Positions 33,174 through 42,591 are shown, counted from the first letter of the stretch. The stretch: DNA of 64,000 nucleotides from Faeciplasma gallinarum (GCA_018711085.1 DVIR01000006.1:1-64000), one strand, 5' to 3'. Notes: a model not told the origin generated them from the sequence alone. A program made the numbers and translations.

Positions 33174-34625
33174 ATGGGCGTCACTAATACCGACAAAGCG
33201 CTAAAAGACAAAATATCGGACTATATAGATTCCATGCGGGACGACATGGTTGCAACGCTGTCGGAGCTTATATCTTACCCGAGCTGCAGGCAGGATGCAA
33301 AGGCGGATGCGCCGTTCGGAGAAGATGCAAGGCGATGCCTTGACCGCGCGCTTGAAATTTGCTCGGGATTCGGGCTTAAAACCCGCTGCTTTGACGGATA
33401 TGCCGGCACGGCGGAGCTGTACGGCGAAAGCGGCGACGGCAAAGAACCTGCGGAGCCTGTGCTCGGCATACTTGCGCATCTCGACGTTGTTCCCGCCGGC
33501 GACGGATGGAGCTTTGAGCCGTTTTGTGCGACAGTCAGCCAAGGCAAAGTGTACGGCAGGGGCGCTATAGACGACAAAGGCCCTGCGGTTGCGGCGATGT
33601 ATGCCGCGAAGGCCGTCAAGGACTTAAATATACCGATTAAGGGCGGCGTGCGGCTCATTTTCGGCACGGACGAGGAATGCGGCTCGTCAGACCTTGAATA
33701 TTACTTCAAGAAGGAGGCTCCGCCGAAATACAGCTTTACCCCCGATGCAAGCTATCCCGTAATAAATATTGAAAAGGGCATGATACGCGGAAAGCTCACG
33801 GCAAAGGCGTACACCAGCCTTTCAAGCAGGCTGCTCATCGAGCTTGAGGGCGGAACGGTTGTAAATGCGGTCCCCGGCACGGCATACGCCGTTGTCAGCG
33901 GAATAAGCGCGGACGAAGTTGCGGCGGCAGAGAAAAAGCTTAGCTTGCCGGTGGAGTTTGATATAAAGGAGTTCGCAGGGCTTAACACTTTAAGGATAAC
34001 CGCTGTGGGAAAGAGCGCTCACGCCTCTACACCCGAGCTTGGCAAAAACGCCGTAACCGCGCTCATGGCTCTTATTTCGGAGCTGGGGCTTGCGGACGAG
34101 GCGTCGGAGCTTGTCAGCAAGCTTTCAAAGCTTTTTCCGTACGGAGAAACCGACGGCAAGAGCATGGGGCTTAAAATCAGCGACAGGCTGTCCGGCAGTC
34201 TGACATGCGTTTTAAGCGTCATAAGTTACAGCTCAGGACAGCTTGAAGCGAAGTTTGACATACGCCTTCCGGTCAGCTCAAGCGTTGAGCAGGTGCTGTC
34301 AAAGCTAAAGCCCGCCGTACAGGGCGCGGGTCTGACACTTTCGGAGTACAGCGGAACTCAGCCGCATCACGTAAGTGCGGACAGCCCGATTGTCAAAAAG
34401 CTCTTGGAGGTATACGAAGAAGTGAGCGGCAAGAAGGGCGAATGCATTGCGATAGGCGGCGGAACCTACGTGCATGAAATAGAGGGCGGAGTGGCGTTTG
34501 GGCCTGAAATCGAGGGCGAGGACAACCACCTGCATGCAGCGGACGAGTTTATAAGAATAGACCACCTTTTGATGTGCGCAAAGATGATGGCTCTTGCAAT
34601 CTGCAAAATCTGCTCAGGCGATTAA
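33174..34625 (+). CDS. pepV: Dipeptidase PepV (M20 metallopeptidase)
   Basis: 483 aa from ATG at 33174 with AAAGGAG upstream. Cytoplasmic dinuclear zinc dipeptidase. Metal and catalytic residues appear in order: HLDVVPAGDGW (His and the catalytic Asp), GRGAIDDKGP (bridging Asp), FGTDEECGSSD (Glu-Glu pair), and the C-terminal DNHLHAADEF His. The middle lid domain (~170-290) is present. 18 bp after the pullulanase stop, ended by a perfect 15-bp terminator. Confidence 0.92.
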   Translation: MGVTNTDKALKDKISDYIDSMRDDMVATLSELISYPSCRQDAKADAPFGEDARRCLDRALEICSGFGLKTRCFDGYAGTAELYGESGDGKEPAEPVLGILAHLDVVPAGDGWSFEPFCATVSQGKVYGRGAIDDKGPAVAAMYAAKAVKDLNIPIKGGVRLIFGTDEECGSSDLEYYFKKEAPPKYSFTPDASYPVINIEKGMIRGKLTAKAYTSLSSRLLIELEGGTVVNAVPGTAYAVVSGISADEVAAAEKKLSLPVEFDIKEFAGLNTLRITAVGKSAHASTPELGKNAVTALMALISELGLADEASELVSKLSKLFPYGETDGKSMGLKISDRLSGSLTCVLSVISYSSGQLEAKFDIRLPVSSSVEQVLSKLKPAVQGAGLTLSEYSGTQPHHVSADSPIVKKLLEVYEEVSGKKGECIAIGGGTYVHEIEGGVAFGPEIEGEDNHLHAADEFIRIDHLLMCAKMMALAICKICSGD

Positions 34626-34641
34626 AACGGCAACTGATAAT

Positions 34642-34677
34642 AATCCCCTGCTTACAACGATGTAAGCAGGGGATTTG
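34642..34677. terminator. Bidirectional terminator, perfect 15-bp stem
   Basis: AATCCCCTGCTTACA and its exact complement (34661-34675) around the loop ACGA. It separates the convergent pepV and glycosidase genes. Confidence 0.9.
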
Positions 34678-36201
34678 TCATGCATCCGTTTTTGTTGCAA
34701 GCACCGCCATGCCCTCTTTTGAGCTAAGGGCAATCTTCAAACGTCCGCAGACGTTCTCAAGGACGGTTTTGCGGGTCATTTCCCATGTGTCTATGACTTC
34801 AACTCTGTAGCGGGAGTTCTCGGGAAGCAAGATGTGGCAAAACGCAGGGCAGCTTCTGCCGTAGTACCATATGAACGCATCGTCGCCGCAGTGTCCGCAC
34901 ACTCCCCTGCTCCTTAGGATAAATCCTTTTATCCTCTCGTCGGGCAGGGATGTAAGTCCTTTTACCCAAAAATCCGTTTTCAGATTTTTGGGTATGCCGT
35001 TTTTCTTGTAGCTAAGAATCATCTCCTCGGTGAGCCGTCCCACGCCCTCCTCAAGGTATTCTATCGGAGAGGGCAACGCCTCGGAAATCTCCCGAAGAAA
35101 AGCTATTCTCTTTGGGCTTTCACCTTTGAGCGTTCCGCCCTTTGCCCACCAAAGCACCTCGTCATCGCTTAAATACGTTTCTCCGTGGGTGCAGTATCCG
35201 CCGTTTACGACGGCAGTCCAGAACCTGTCTGTAAGCTCTCGGGCGGATATGTTTCCCCATCCGTACTCTATGTTGCCCTCGTAGCAGCACTCATCATACA
35301 CAACCGGCTTGCTGTACTTTTTCTTCAGCTCAACAGCCTCGCTTACAAATATGTCCTGAACGGAGCAGTGTGTTATCTCGGGCTGCGAAAAATCAAAGTA
35401 GTCAAAGCAGTTGTGGCAGCTCAAAAGATGCCCGAAGTTGTCGTTTTTGCGGATGTATCTTGCAAAGTCCGCAAAGTCGTCTTTGGTGTAGTTGTCCATC
35501 AGGTCATACTCGTTTGCCATGCTCCACCACACGTTCGGAAAAGCGGACAGCCTTCTCAAAAGAAGCTCCAAATACGCGATGCTGTCCTGCTTTGAAAGCC
35601 TTGAAAATCCCCAGCGGTCATACGGGTGGAACAAAATTATATCGCACTCTATCCCCATGTCGCCGAGCGCAGAAATAATGCCCTCAAACCTGTGCCAGAA
35701 CGCATAACATGGCTTACTTACGTCCCATTTTCCGTCCCCGTCCCTCTCAAACGCAAAGAAAGGCGGCTCGTTGTGGTTAAAGTCATAGTGCTTTGGAAAA
35801 ACGCAGAACCTGACCTTGTTAAAGGGCGAATTTTTTAGCGAGGACAAGGTCTTACGGACAAGCTCATCGCTTTGGTGCGCAAGCGCATACACCGTCGTTC
35901 CGAACGGGTAATAATAAGTGCCGTCTGCGTACTCAAAGTGCGTTCCGACAGCTTTAACCCGGCCATGCCTGCCATGTTCCGCCGGCATGCACTCTTCCTG
36001 CCCGCTCATGCTCAAAGCGCCGACCGTTTTCCATCTGCACACGCCGGTGCGCTCGGGAAGGTATCTCGCCTTGTACACCCCGCCGCCGTCGTAAAAGCAC
36101 TTTTGCAGCGTGCGTGCGCCGTCAAGCTCAAACTCCACGCTCATTTCGCCGATTTCCCCGCCTGCCGTTATGCAAAGCTCAAACATCTCATACTGTCTCA
36201 T
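34678..36201 (-). CDS. DUF5060/DUF4038-type putative glycoside hydrolase
   Basis: 507 aa, no signal peptide. An N-terminal beta-sandwich (~1-85, DUF5060-like, FELCITAGGEIG...CRWKTVG) is followed by a TIM-barrel of the GH-A type (~90-400): YYYPFGTTVYALAHQ, FNKVRFCVFPKHY, candidate acid/base Glu in WWSMANEYD and candidate nucleophile Glu in VVYDECCYEG. A C-terminal beta domain (~410-505) is DUF5605-like. Relatives include putative apiosidases and other plant-glycan hydrolases. The substrate cannot be told here. Own promoter and terminator. Confidence 0.82.
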   Translation of the reverse strand: MRQYEMFELCITAGGEIGEMSVEFELDGARTLQKCFYDGGGVYKARYLPERTGVCRWKTVGALSMSGQEECMPAEHGRHGRVKAVGTHFEYADGTYYYPFGTTVYALAHQSDELVRKTLSSLKNSPFNKVRFCVFPKHYDFNHNEPPFFAFERDGDGKWDVSKPCYAFWHRFEGIISALGDMGIECDIILFHPYDRWGFSRLSKQDSIAYLELLLRRLSAFPNVWWSMANEYDLMDNYTKDDFADFARYIRKNDNFGHLLSCHNCFDYFDFSQPEITHCSVQDIFVSEAVELKKKYSKPVVYDECCYEGNIEYGWGNISARELTDRFWTAVVNGGYCTHGETYLSDDEVLWWAKGGTLKGESPKRIAFLREISEALPSPIEYLEEGVGRLTEEMILSYKKNGIPKNLKTDFWVKGLTSLPDERIKGFILRSRGVCGHCGDDAFIWYYGRSCPAFCHILLPENSRYRVEVIDTWEMTRKTVLENVCGRLKIALSSKEGMAVLATKTDA

Positions 36202-36239
36202 GCCGCACCCCCGATAAAAGTTTAATCAGTACAAGTTAC

Positions 36240-36268
36240 ATTATATCAGCCGCCGCAGCCTGTGGCAA
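36240..36268 (-). promoter_or_regulatory. Promoter of the DUF5060-type glycosidase gene
   Basis: Reverse strand TTGCCA (36263-36268), 17 bp, TATAAT (36240-36245). The spacer ends GCGGCGGCTGA, the same as in the rpsF promoter. Confidence 0.75.
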
Positions 36269-36270
36269 CA

Positions 36271-36316
36271 AGAAAAAGCATTCCCCCTAAAAAGCCTGAG
36301 CTTTCTTGGGGGAATG
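36271..36316 (-). terminator. gdhA terminator
   Basis: CATTCCCCC / GGGGGAATG stem enclosing a second AAAGC...GCTTT helix, followed on the minus strand by CTTTTTCTT. It directly adjoins the promoter of the next gene downstream. Confidence 0.85.
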
Positions 36317-36347
36317 ATAATTTTGATACTCTTATATACCGATAAAA

Positions 36348-37700
36348 TCAGTATGCAACGCCCTGCCACTTCATTGCGTCGGCAACCTTGAGGAAGCCTG
36401 CAATGTTTGCGCCGACTACAAGGTTTCCGTCATAGCCGAATTCCTTTGCAGCGTTGTATGCGTTGTGGAAGATGTTTACCATGATGCCGTGGAGCTTAGC
36501 GTCAACCTCTTCAAAGGTCCAGCTGAGTCTCTCGGAGTTCTGGGACATCTCAAGACCGGATGTTGCAACTCCGCCTGCGTTTGCAGCCTTTGCGGGGCCG
36601 AAGAGAACGCCTGCGCTGAGGAACTTCTCGGTAGCCTCAGGTGTGCAAGGCATGTTAGCGCCCTCTGCAACAGCTATAACGCCGTTTGCAATCAAAGCAT
36701 CTGCGCTCTCGCCGTCAAGCTCGTTCTGTGTAGCGCAGGGAAGAGCTATGTCGCACTTTATTGTCCAGATGCCCTTGCAGCCCTCGGTGTATACAGAGCC
36801 GGGAACTCTCTTGGCGTACTCGGAGATTCTGCCTCTTTCAACTTCCTTGATCTGCTTTACAACGTCGAGCTTGATGCCGTTTTCGTCGTATACGTAGCCG
36901 TTGGAGTCGCTCAAAGCAACTACCTTTGCGCCAAGCTCGGTTGCCTTCTCGGTAGCATAGATAGCAACGTTGCCCGAACCGGAGATGACTACTGTCTTGC
37001 CCTTGAAGGACTCGTTCTTCATGCACTTGAGCATTTCATCGGTGAAGTAGCAGAGTCCGTAACCTGTAGCCTCTGTTCTTACCAAAGAACCGCCGTAAGT
37101 GAGTCCCTTGCCGGTGAGAACGCCGGTGAACTCATTGCGAAGTCTCTTGTACTGTCCGAACATGAAGCCTATCTCACGAGCGCCGACACCGATATCTCCC
37201 GCGGGAACGTCGGTATCCGCACCGATGTGCTTAGAAAGCTCGGTCATGAAGCTCTGGCAGAAGCGCATAACCTCTCCGTCAGACTTGCCCTTGGGGTCGA
37301 AGTCGGAACCGCCCTTGCCGCCGCCCATGGGAAGGCCGGTGAGGCTGTTCTTGAAGATCTGCTCAAAGCCCAAAAACTTTATAACAGATGCGTTTACAGA
37401 GGGATGAAGCCTAAGACCTCCCTTGTAAGGACCGATAGCAGAGTTGAACTGGATTCTGAAGCCTCTGTTTACTCTTACCTTTCCGGAGTCGTCAACCCAC
37501 GGAACTCTGAATATGATCTGTCTCTCAGGCTCAACGATTCTGTCGATAATGCCTGCCTCGACAATGTCTGGTCTCTTTTCTACAACCGGCTCAAGGCTCT
37601 CAAGAACCTCTTTTACCGCCTGCAAAAATTCCTTCTCGCCGGGGTTGCGCTTTTCAACGTCCTCGTAAACCTTCTGAAGATATGCATTTTTAAGTGTCAT
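36348..37700 (-). CDS. gdhA: NADP-type glutamate dehydrogenase
   Basis: 450 aa from ATG at 37700; the frame continues to 37715 but those codons are the GAGGAGG ribosome site. Hexameric GDH interconverting glutamate and 2-oxoglutarate plus ammonia. Substrate residues are in PYKGGLRLHPSV, the catalytic Lys in LPMGGGKGGSDFDPKG, and DIGVGAREIGFM; the dinucleotide fold is at TVVISGSGNVA. Length and segments match the bacterial anabolic NADP form. Single gene with strong promoter and terminator, typical of a highly expressed central nitrogen enzyme. Confidence 0.95.
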   Translation of the reverse strand: MTLKNAYLQKVYEDVEKRNPGEKEFLQAVKEVLESLEPVVEKRPDIVEAGIIDRIVEPERQIIFRVPWVDDSGKVRVNRGFRIQFNSAIGPYKGGLRLHPSVNASVIKFLGFEQIFKNSLTGLPMGGGKGGSDFDPKGKSDGEVMRFCQSFMTELSKHIGADTDVPAGDIGVGAREIGFMFGQYKRLRNEFTGVLTGKGLTYGGSLVRTEATGYGLCYFTDEMLKCMKNESFKGKTVVISGSGNVAIYATEKATELGAKVVALSDSNGYVYDENGIKLDVVKQIKEVERGRISEYAKRVPGSVYTEGCKGIWTIKCDIALPCATQNELDGESADALIANGVIAVAEGANMPCTPEATEKFLSAGVLFGPAKAANAGGVATSGLEMSQNSERLSWTFEEVDAKLHGIMVNIFHNAYNAAKEFGYDGNLVVGANIAGFLKVADAMKWQGVAY

Positions 37701-37733
37701 AATGTACCTCCTCAATTGATCTTAACAGTATAC

Positions 37734-37761
37734 AGTATACCATACGCTTTAGTAATTGCAA
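37734..37761 (-). promoter_or_regulatory. gdhA promoter
   Basis: Reverse strand TTGCAA (37756-37761), 16 bp, TATACT (37734-37739). GTATACT occurs twice in a row, so an alternative -10 lies 7-8 bp downstream. Confidence 0.7.
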
Positions 37762-37906
37762 GTGGTGAAGAATAAAAATTCAAAAAAATTTTTTTAAACT
37801 CTGTTTTAAGCATAAAATGCTCCTAAGCCTTAAATTATTGCAGCTTTGCATAAATGGTTTCTGCATTTGTGTGAAATGCGGCAGCGCATCAAAGGGAAAG
37901 TTTTGC

Positions 37907-37935
37907 TTGATTATTGTTCTTACATGCGTTAAAAT
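37907..37935 (+). promoter_or_regulatory. dtd promoter
   Basis: TTGATT (37907-37912), 17 bp, TAAAAT (37930-37935). Between gdhA and this site lies only a small hairpin (GCATTT-GTGTG-AAATGC, 37863-37879). Confidence 0.6.
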
Positions 37936-37972
37936 TGCTTGTGAGAGTTTTTGCAAGCTTGGAGGCGGACAA

Positions 37973-38407
37973 ATGAAGATAGTTATTCAGCGCGTGAGCG
38001 ATGCATGCGTAAAGGTGGCCGGCGAGGTTGTCGGCAGCATAGAAAAGGGATTTGTGATACTTTTCGGAGTGGGACAGGGCGACAGCGAAGCCGACTGCAC
38101 AAGGCTTGCGGAGAAGATATCAAAGCTGCGGATATTTGAGGACGACGCCGGAAAGACAAACCTCTCTCTTAAAGATGTTTCGGGGCGGGTGCTGAGCATT
38201 TCTCAGTTCACGCTTTTGGCGGACTGCTCGCACGGAAACCGCCCGAGTTTTATAAACGCCGCGCCGCCCGAGCAGGCAAAAAGGCTGTACGAGCTGTTCA
38301 ATTCTGAGCTTAGGGCAAGAGGGCTTGACGTCGAGACGGGAATTTTCGGTGCAGACATGAAGGTGAGCCTTACAAACGACGGGCCGTTCACGGTGATTTT
38401 AGAGTGA
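37973..38407 (+). CDS. dtd: D-aminoacyl-tRNA deacylase
   Basis: 144 aa from ATG at 37973 (GGAGG eight bases upstream), the usual DTD length. Removes D-amino acids and glycine mischarged on tRNA. The two conserved motifs are LSISQFTLLAD and TNDGPFTVILE (the cross-subunit Gly-cisPro loop appears as GPFT rather than GPVT). Followed 18 bp later by an ArsC/Spx-family gene in the same operon. Confidence 0.93.
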   Translation: MKIVIQRVSDACVKVAGEVVGSIEKGFVILFGVGQGDSEADCTRLAEKISKLRIFEDDAGKTNLSLKDVSGRVLSISQFTLLADCSHGNRPSFINAAPPEQAKRLYELFNSELRARGLDVETGIFGADMKVSLTNDGPFTVILE

Positions 38408-38425
38408 TTTTATCGGGAGGCATGC

Positions 38426-38767
38426 ATGAACATACAGATATTTTACAAGTCAAAGTGCTTTGATTCAAAGAAGGCGCAGAGGTGGTTTAAAGAAAGGGGC
38501 ATAAAAGCCCAGATGATAGATCTGAACCAAAAAGGCATGAGCCGCGGCGAGCTTGAAAGCGTGCTCAAGGCCGTAGGCTCGGTTGATGCGCTCATAGACA
38601 CGAAGGCAAAGTCTGACGATGCCGTGCTGCTGAAATACCTCGGCAGCGACTCGGCGAAGGTGGAAAAGCTTTTGGAAAACCCGTCCCTCATAAAAAGCCC
38701 CGTAGTCAGAAACGGCAGGTCAGCCACCGTAGGATACTGTCCGGAGGTGTGGCAGTCGTGGGAGTAG
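38426..38767 (+). CDS. ArsC/Spx-family thioredoxin-fold protein
   Basis: 113 aa, GGGAGG upstream. ArsC-family fold: FYKSKCFDSKKAQRWF places a single cysteine (Cys11) at the active-site position but without the CxxC of Spx. PSLIKSPVVRNGR is the conserved cis-Pro/Arg segment. Family members are glutaredoxin-dependent arsenate reductases or transcription regulators of the Spx group; without an ars neighbourhood neither can be chosen. Often annotated YffB-like arsenate reductase family. Confidence 0.82.
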   Translation: MNIQIFYKSKCFDSKKAQRWFKERGIKAQMIDLNQKGMSRGELESVLKAVGSVDALIDTKAKSDDAVLLKYLGSDSAKVEKLLENPSLIKSPVVRNGRSATVGYCPEVWQSWE

Positions 38768-38814
38768 TGTTTGCGCACGCGCAAACGGGGCGAATAAAGT
38801 ACAAACGCACAAAC

Positions 38815-38847
38815 AAAAATGCCGCTTTATAAAAAGCGGCATTTTTT
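38815..38847. terminator. Bidirectional terminator
   Basis: AAAAATGCCGCTTT / AAAGCGGCATTTTT, ending the ArsC-like gene (plus) and the GH43 gene (minus). Confidence 0.9.
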
Positions 38848-38862
38848 CTTATGTATAAAAGA

Positions 38863-40290
38863 TTATCTGTCAAAAGTGAATCTTACGAACTCGGCAATGC
38901 TGTCGGTGGAGTCTGACAGGAACTCAAAGTATATTGCATGCTTACCGACAATTCCGGAGGTGATATCGGCGGTCTTTTCGGTCTCGCCCTTGCTCATCTT
39001 CATGGACGCCACTACCTTGCCCTTGTAATCATCTACGCGGACGTTTACGGTTATATCCTCAAGAGCGTTTATCTGTGCGGTGACGGTCTTGGGGGAGTTG
39101 TTGCCGAACTGAAGATATCTTAATCCCACGGTTGTGCCGTTTGTTATATCGACAACAGGTGCGGAAACCGAATCGGTCTGCTCGTAAACAGGGGCGATGT
39201 ACGCTTTTCCCGCTCCGCCGTAAACGTGGCATGCATATCCTGCGGAGATGAGCTTGTATGCGTCAAGTCCGTTTACGTGTCCGCCCTGAGAAGTCATTTC
39301 AACAGGTCTTGAGGACACAGGCTCGCCGTCCTTATATGTGATGTCGCCGATAAATATCTTGCCGCTATGGTCCATAGCTACATCAACCGGTTCGAGCATT
39401 GCCTGACGTGAGAACTCGTTTGTTCCCGTCTGGCGGTGATAGAACACGTACCACTTGCCGTTTACCTCTATGATTGAGCCGTGGTTGTTGCCCCAACGGT
39501 AGCTCATCGTTCCGGTGCCGTCGGGATTTTTAAGGATTTCGCCGCCGTTGAAGCTTATGTCTCCGCCCGGACGGAAGTCCTCAAGCGGCTTATCGCTGAA
39601 CTTATAGGACAAAAATCCGTTGTTGTCGGAGTAAACGCCCATCTCGGGGTTGGGGGTGAAGTATCTCTTTGAATAGATGTAGACATACTTGCCCATAACC
39701 TTTCTGGGTGAAGACGCCTCGAAGAACGCATCGTTTTCGTCGTAATGGCCGTCGTCACGCGCCCAAGGCGCTCTTGTGTGTCCCATCGGGTGCTCATGAA
39801 GCGTTCCCGGCTTTATAGTAGCCATATCGTCGTTAAGCTCTGCGCAGTAGCAGCCGCAGAAGCCCCAGTATGCATACACTTTTCCGTCATCATCTACGAG
39901 CACTCCGGGGTCAAAGCCAAGCTCTGTCTTGACGGGATCGGTAAAGGGACCCCACGGGGTCTTTGACTTTGCAACCATTATTCTGCCGCCGCAGCACTCG
40001 GCAGCGTACATATAATATGTATCTCCCTTTTGAACGACGTCCGGAGCATACAAAACTCCGCCGTCTGTAGCGGTGTAGCATACGCCGTGGCAGGTCCAGT
40101 TTGTCAGATCGTCCACCGGCGCGCTCCATACAACCTGATCCGGTCCGCAGTACTCTGTTTTAAGGGTGTCGTGAGAACCGTAGAGGTAAACCCTTGTCTC
40201 GCCGTTGTACTCGAATACTCTCGGCTCGCCGTCCGGAACATGCTCCCAAAGCGGCATGAACGGGTTTGCGCCCTTAATATATTCCTTCAT
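38863..40290 (-). CDS. Glycoside hydrolase family 43 with C-terminal carbohydrate-binding domain
   Basis: 475 aa from ATG at 40290 (AGGATGG upstream), no signal peptide. Five-bladed propeller of GH43: PLWEHVPDGEPRVF at the N-terminus (probable base Asp), YLYGSHD, LYAPDVVQKGDTYY (second Asp), FDPGVLVDDDGKVY and DAFFEASSPRKV (acid Glu in EASS). From ~345 a CBM6-like sandwich (VGLRYLQFGNN, INALEDITVNVRVDD). Family members release arabinose, xylose or galactose from plant polysaccharides. Cytoplasmic location suggests action on imported oligosaccharides. Confidence 0.9.
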   Translation of the reverse strand: MKEYIKGANPFMPLWEHVPDGEPRVFEYNGETRVYLYGSHDTLKTEYCGPDQVVWSAPVDDLTNWTCHGVCYTATDGGVLYAPDVVQKGDTYYMYAAECCGGRIMVAKSKTPWGPFTDPVKTELGFDPGVLVDDDGKVYAYWGFCGCYCAELNDDMATIKPGTLHEHPMGHTRAPWARDDGHYDENDAFFEASSPRKVMGKYVYIYSKRYFTPNPEMGVYSDNNGFLSYKFSDKPLEDFRPGGDISFNGGEILKNPDGTGTMSYRWGNNHGSIIEVNGKWYVFYHRQTGTNEFSRQAMLEPVDVAMDHSGKIFIGDITYKDGEPVSSRPVEMTSQGGHVNGLDAYKLISAGYACHVYGGAGKAYIAPVYEQTDSVSAPVVDITNGTTVGLRYLQFGNNSPKTVTAQINALEDITVNVRVDDYKGKVVASMKMSKGETEKTADITSGIVGKHAIYFEFLSDSTDSIAEFVRFTFDR

Positions 40291-40358
40291 AAAAACCATC
40301 CTATCTTTATAAAAATATTTAACCTGTTGCAGCGCAGCTGATTGCCGACGCCAGCTAT

Positions 40359-40387
40359 ATTATATAATAGGCTTGTATGTTTTGCAA
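40359..40387 (-). promoter_or_regulatory. GH43 gene promoter
   Basis: Reverse strand TTGCAA (40382-40387), 17 bp, TATAAT (40359-40364). Confidence 0.8.
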
Positions 40388-40390
40388 TAG

Positions 40391-40409
40391 AAAAAAGGCG
40401 TGTGACGCC
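40391..40409 (-). terminator. Terminator after the GNAT gene
   Basis: Minus-strand GGCGT-CAC-ACGCC followed by six T. It abuts the -35 of the next promoter. Confidence 0.7.
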
Positions 40410-40443
40410 GCATGCGGGGATTAAACTTGCCAGTTTGAGCGGC

Positions 40444-40974
40444 TTACAGCGCATACTCAAGCTGGCGGTCATACGGCTCGGCAGACGTATGCCTTAAGTC
40501 GCGCTCCGCCGCATCTACGCATCCCATCGCCCGATAAAACGCCTGGCTTTCTATGGCGGAGTGCGAAGAGATGTACAGCTTTTTTGCCCCGTCATCTTTC
40601 GCCCACGCCGCGGCGCGCATAAACAGCTCTTTTCCTATTCCCGTCCGGCGCATGTCCTGCGAGACGTGGATAGAGGTGAGGTCGTGATACATATTTTCTC
40701 CCCCGAAAAGCTCTTTTTCCACCGATACAAAGCCCTTGAGCACGCCGTTTGAAAACGCCCCGCACACATATCCGCCGGTGCGGACTGTGTTGCGCAGGCA
40801 TTTTACTAATATCTGATAGTCGCTTTCCGACCAGTCGTCTATAAACGGGTCTTGGCGCGCGACCCATTCGCCGTTTTCAAGTCTTAGGCACAAATCCACA
40901 ACCTGACGGCGCACAAATGAGCGAAAAAGCTCTCGGTCAATATCCTCTTCCCTCAGTGTTCTGTATTCTGTCAT
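40444..40974 (-). CDS. GNAT-family N-acetyltransferase
   Basis: 176 aa from ATG at 40974 with GAAAGGA upstream. Acetyl-CoA binding motif A is SQDMRRTGIGKELFMRA (R/QxxGxG/A form), preceded by the beta4 strand YHDLTSIHVS, and motif B is seen in SSHSAIESQAFYRAMGCV. The N-terminal ~60 residues (FVRRQVVDLCLRLENGEW) are specific to a subgroup of clostridial GNATs. Substrate unknown. Lies 40 bp downstream of the ABC permease gene and may be cotranscribed with it. Confidence 0.85.
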   Translation of the reverse strand: MTEYRTLREEDIDRELFRSFVRRQVVDLCLRLENGEWVARQDPFIDDWSESDYQILVKCLRNTVRTGGYVCGAFSNGVLKGFVSVEKELFGGENMYHDLTSIHVSQDMRRTGIGKELFMRAAAWAKDDGAKKLYISSHSAIESQAFYRAMGCVDAAERDLRHTSAEPYDRQLEYAL

Positions 40975-41013
40975 TTGAAGTCCTTTCAATCGTTATAACC
41001 TATGCCCTATACC

Positions 41014-42591
41014 TTATGCCCTCAGGCGAAACGTTTTCGGCGCAAGACGGTATACCAAAATGCTTGCGACAACGCTGTAAAGCACACAGAAAACAATCGT
41101 CATCAGCCCGAACACCATAATAGGCATGCGAAGCTGCATCAATGCAAAGCAGGCCAAATACGTCGCCGTCAAAACTATCTGATACGTGCCGCTTTTCAGT
41201 TCCGTTCCCGCATTATACGGCTGCAAAAGGTAATATATCGTGAGATAATGAATGGAAAAGAACAGGCTCATGCATAAAACAGACACAATCAGCACCGCAT
41301 AGTTGAGCGGGTTGTCCGTTCCGCCGGTGGCAAACAATATGAGCGCCAGTCCCACGCCGATAACCAGCGCGGGGACAGCGTTAATTTTCATGATTTCACG
41401 CAGGCGAATCTGAAACAGCCGCAGTATAAAGCTCGGCTGCTTATAAAACGAATAAGTGAGCAGGCTGTGATCGCAGTTCATAAAAAGCGCCTGTGTAAAG
41501 CTTGTGCCGCGGTTGATGGCGTACATGATAAACACAAAGTACGGCAGTCCCATCATGACGAGCTTATTTATATCTGAGTTCTCCTGCGGATACAGATAAA
41601 CCATTACAAGCACCGCCGCAACGAGAAAAGCGCAGACGCAGGAAATCTTTTTTGTCGAGTTCCAAAGTATCTTTTTATGCCTTTTGATAAACAGCTCGTT
41701 TAAGTACTCAAAGCCCTTGCGGCTGCTGGTGATGGAGGTGTCGGCCGATATTTTCTTCTCGTTTAGCTGCTTTGCAAGCTGTGCCGATGTGTTGCTGTCC
41801 ATTTGATTTGTCAGGCCGGACAGCAGCTCTTTATTGATTGCGTAATAATCCTTAAAAGCAAGCACTTTTTTAAGCCCGACTGCGCCAAGCGGTATGCATG
41901 CCGAGAAGAGAACCATATATGCCGACTCCGGCAGTGCAAACCCGAAGGCTGGCGGAGCGTAGGCAACAACTAAAAGCAGCGCAACACAGCCCCACACGTA
42001 TTTTGACATTCTGTTTTCGTTATACCCAAAGCCGCGTTTTTCATAATCCCACAGCGTAACAGCCGCCGCAAGCAGCTTCATACCCGCTATGCATACGGGC
42101 AGCAGCAGGCAAAACCAAAGCGGCACCCCCGCTATCATGCCGAACAAAACGGTAAAGGGCAAAAATCCCGCTACAACCTTGAGCATGGCGTAAAAGTAGT
42201 TTATCAGCGTATATTCACGGGCATCCATGCGCATGAGAATCATCGCATAGTACTTGTCTTTGGTGGGGTTGAAAAGATGCGTGTTTGCAAAGCTTCCTAT
42301 CACCGTAAGAAAGAATAGGAGGTGCAAAAACACCTGCGAATCGGGCAGCTTTTCATACACCGCGCCTATGCCGCAAACCATGGTTGCAAAGTACAAAAGC
42401 TTGCCGACAAACATGGACAGTATCTCGCCTATGACGGACAGCACGTTTGCAAATATCTTTAATCCCCTGACCTTATAAAGCGACTGCGGGAGCAGTCTTT
42501 TTAAGACGGGAATTTGCTTTAAGGAATACAGTATTCCGTTCACACGGTATGTGTTTTTCAGTGAGAAAGAAATTTTAAGCGTCTTGTTCAT
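41014..42591 (-). CDS. ABC transporter membrane protein
   Basis: 525 aa with about eleven to twelve hydrophobic segments in two halves, separated by a charged cytoplasmic stretch (~255-310). It overlaps the upstream ATPase gene by 17 bp, so the two form one transporter. The N-terminal basic tail and two-half layout resemble ABC-2/YhaP-like exporters of Firmicutes with unknown cargo. No substrate-binding protein is encoded nearby, which favours export. I cannot name a substrate. Confidence 0.78.
   Translation of the reverse strand: MNKTLKISFSLKNTYRVNGILYSLKQIPVLKRLLPQSLYKVRGLKIFANVLSVIGEILSMFVGKLLYFATMVCGIGAVYEKLPDSQVFLHLLFFLTVIGSFANTHLFNPTKDKYYAMILMRMDAREYTLINYFYAMLKVVAGFLPFTVLFGMIAGVPLWFCLLLPVCIAGMKLLAAAVTLWDYEKRGFGYNENRMSKYVWGCVALLLVVAYAPPAFGFALPESAYMVLFSACIPLGAVGLKKVLAFKDYYAINKELLSGLTNQMDSNTSAQLAKQLNEKKISADTSITSSRKGFEYLNELFIKRHKKILWNSTKKISCVCAFLVAAVLVMVYLYPQENSDINKLVMMGLPYFVFIMYAINRGTSFTQALFMNCDHSLLTYSFYKQPSFILRLFQIRLREIMKINAVPALVIGVGLALILFATGGTDNPLNYAVLIVSVLCMSLFFSIHYLTIYYLLQPYNAGTELKSGTYQIVLTATYLACFALMQLRMPIMVFGLMTIVFCVLYSVVASILVYRLAPKTFRLRA

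Noticed and set aside
36465..37775. 436-codon open frame antisense to gdhA
   Set aside because: It mirrors gdhA codon bias, has no ribosome site, and its translation resembles no protein family. gdhA is clearly coding on the other strand.
38863..40290. Missing catalytic Asp in the GH43 enzyme (GEP instead of ADP)
   Set aside because: The preceding Asp in PDGEP probably fills the role; this pattern is common in a GH43 subgroup, so I do not call the enzyme inactive.
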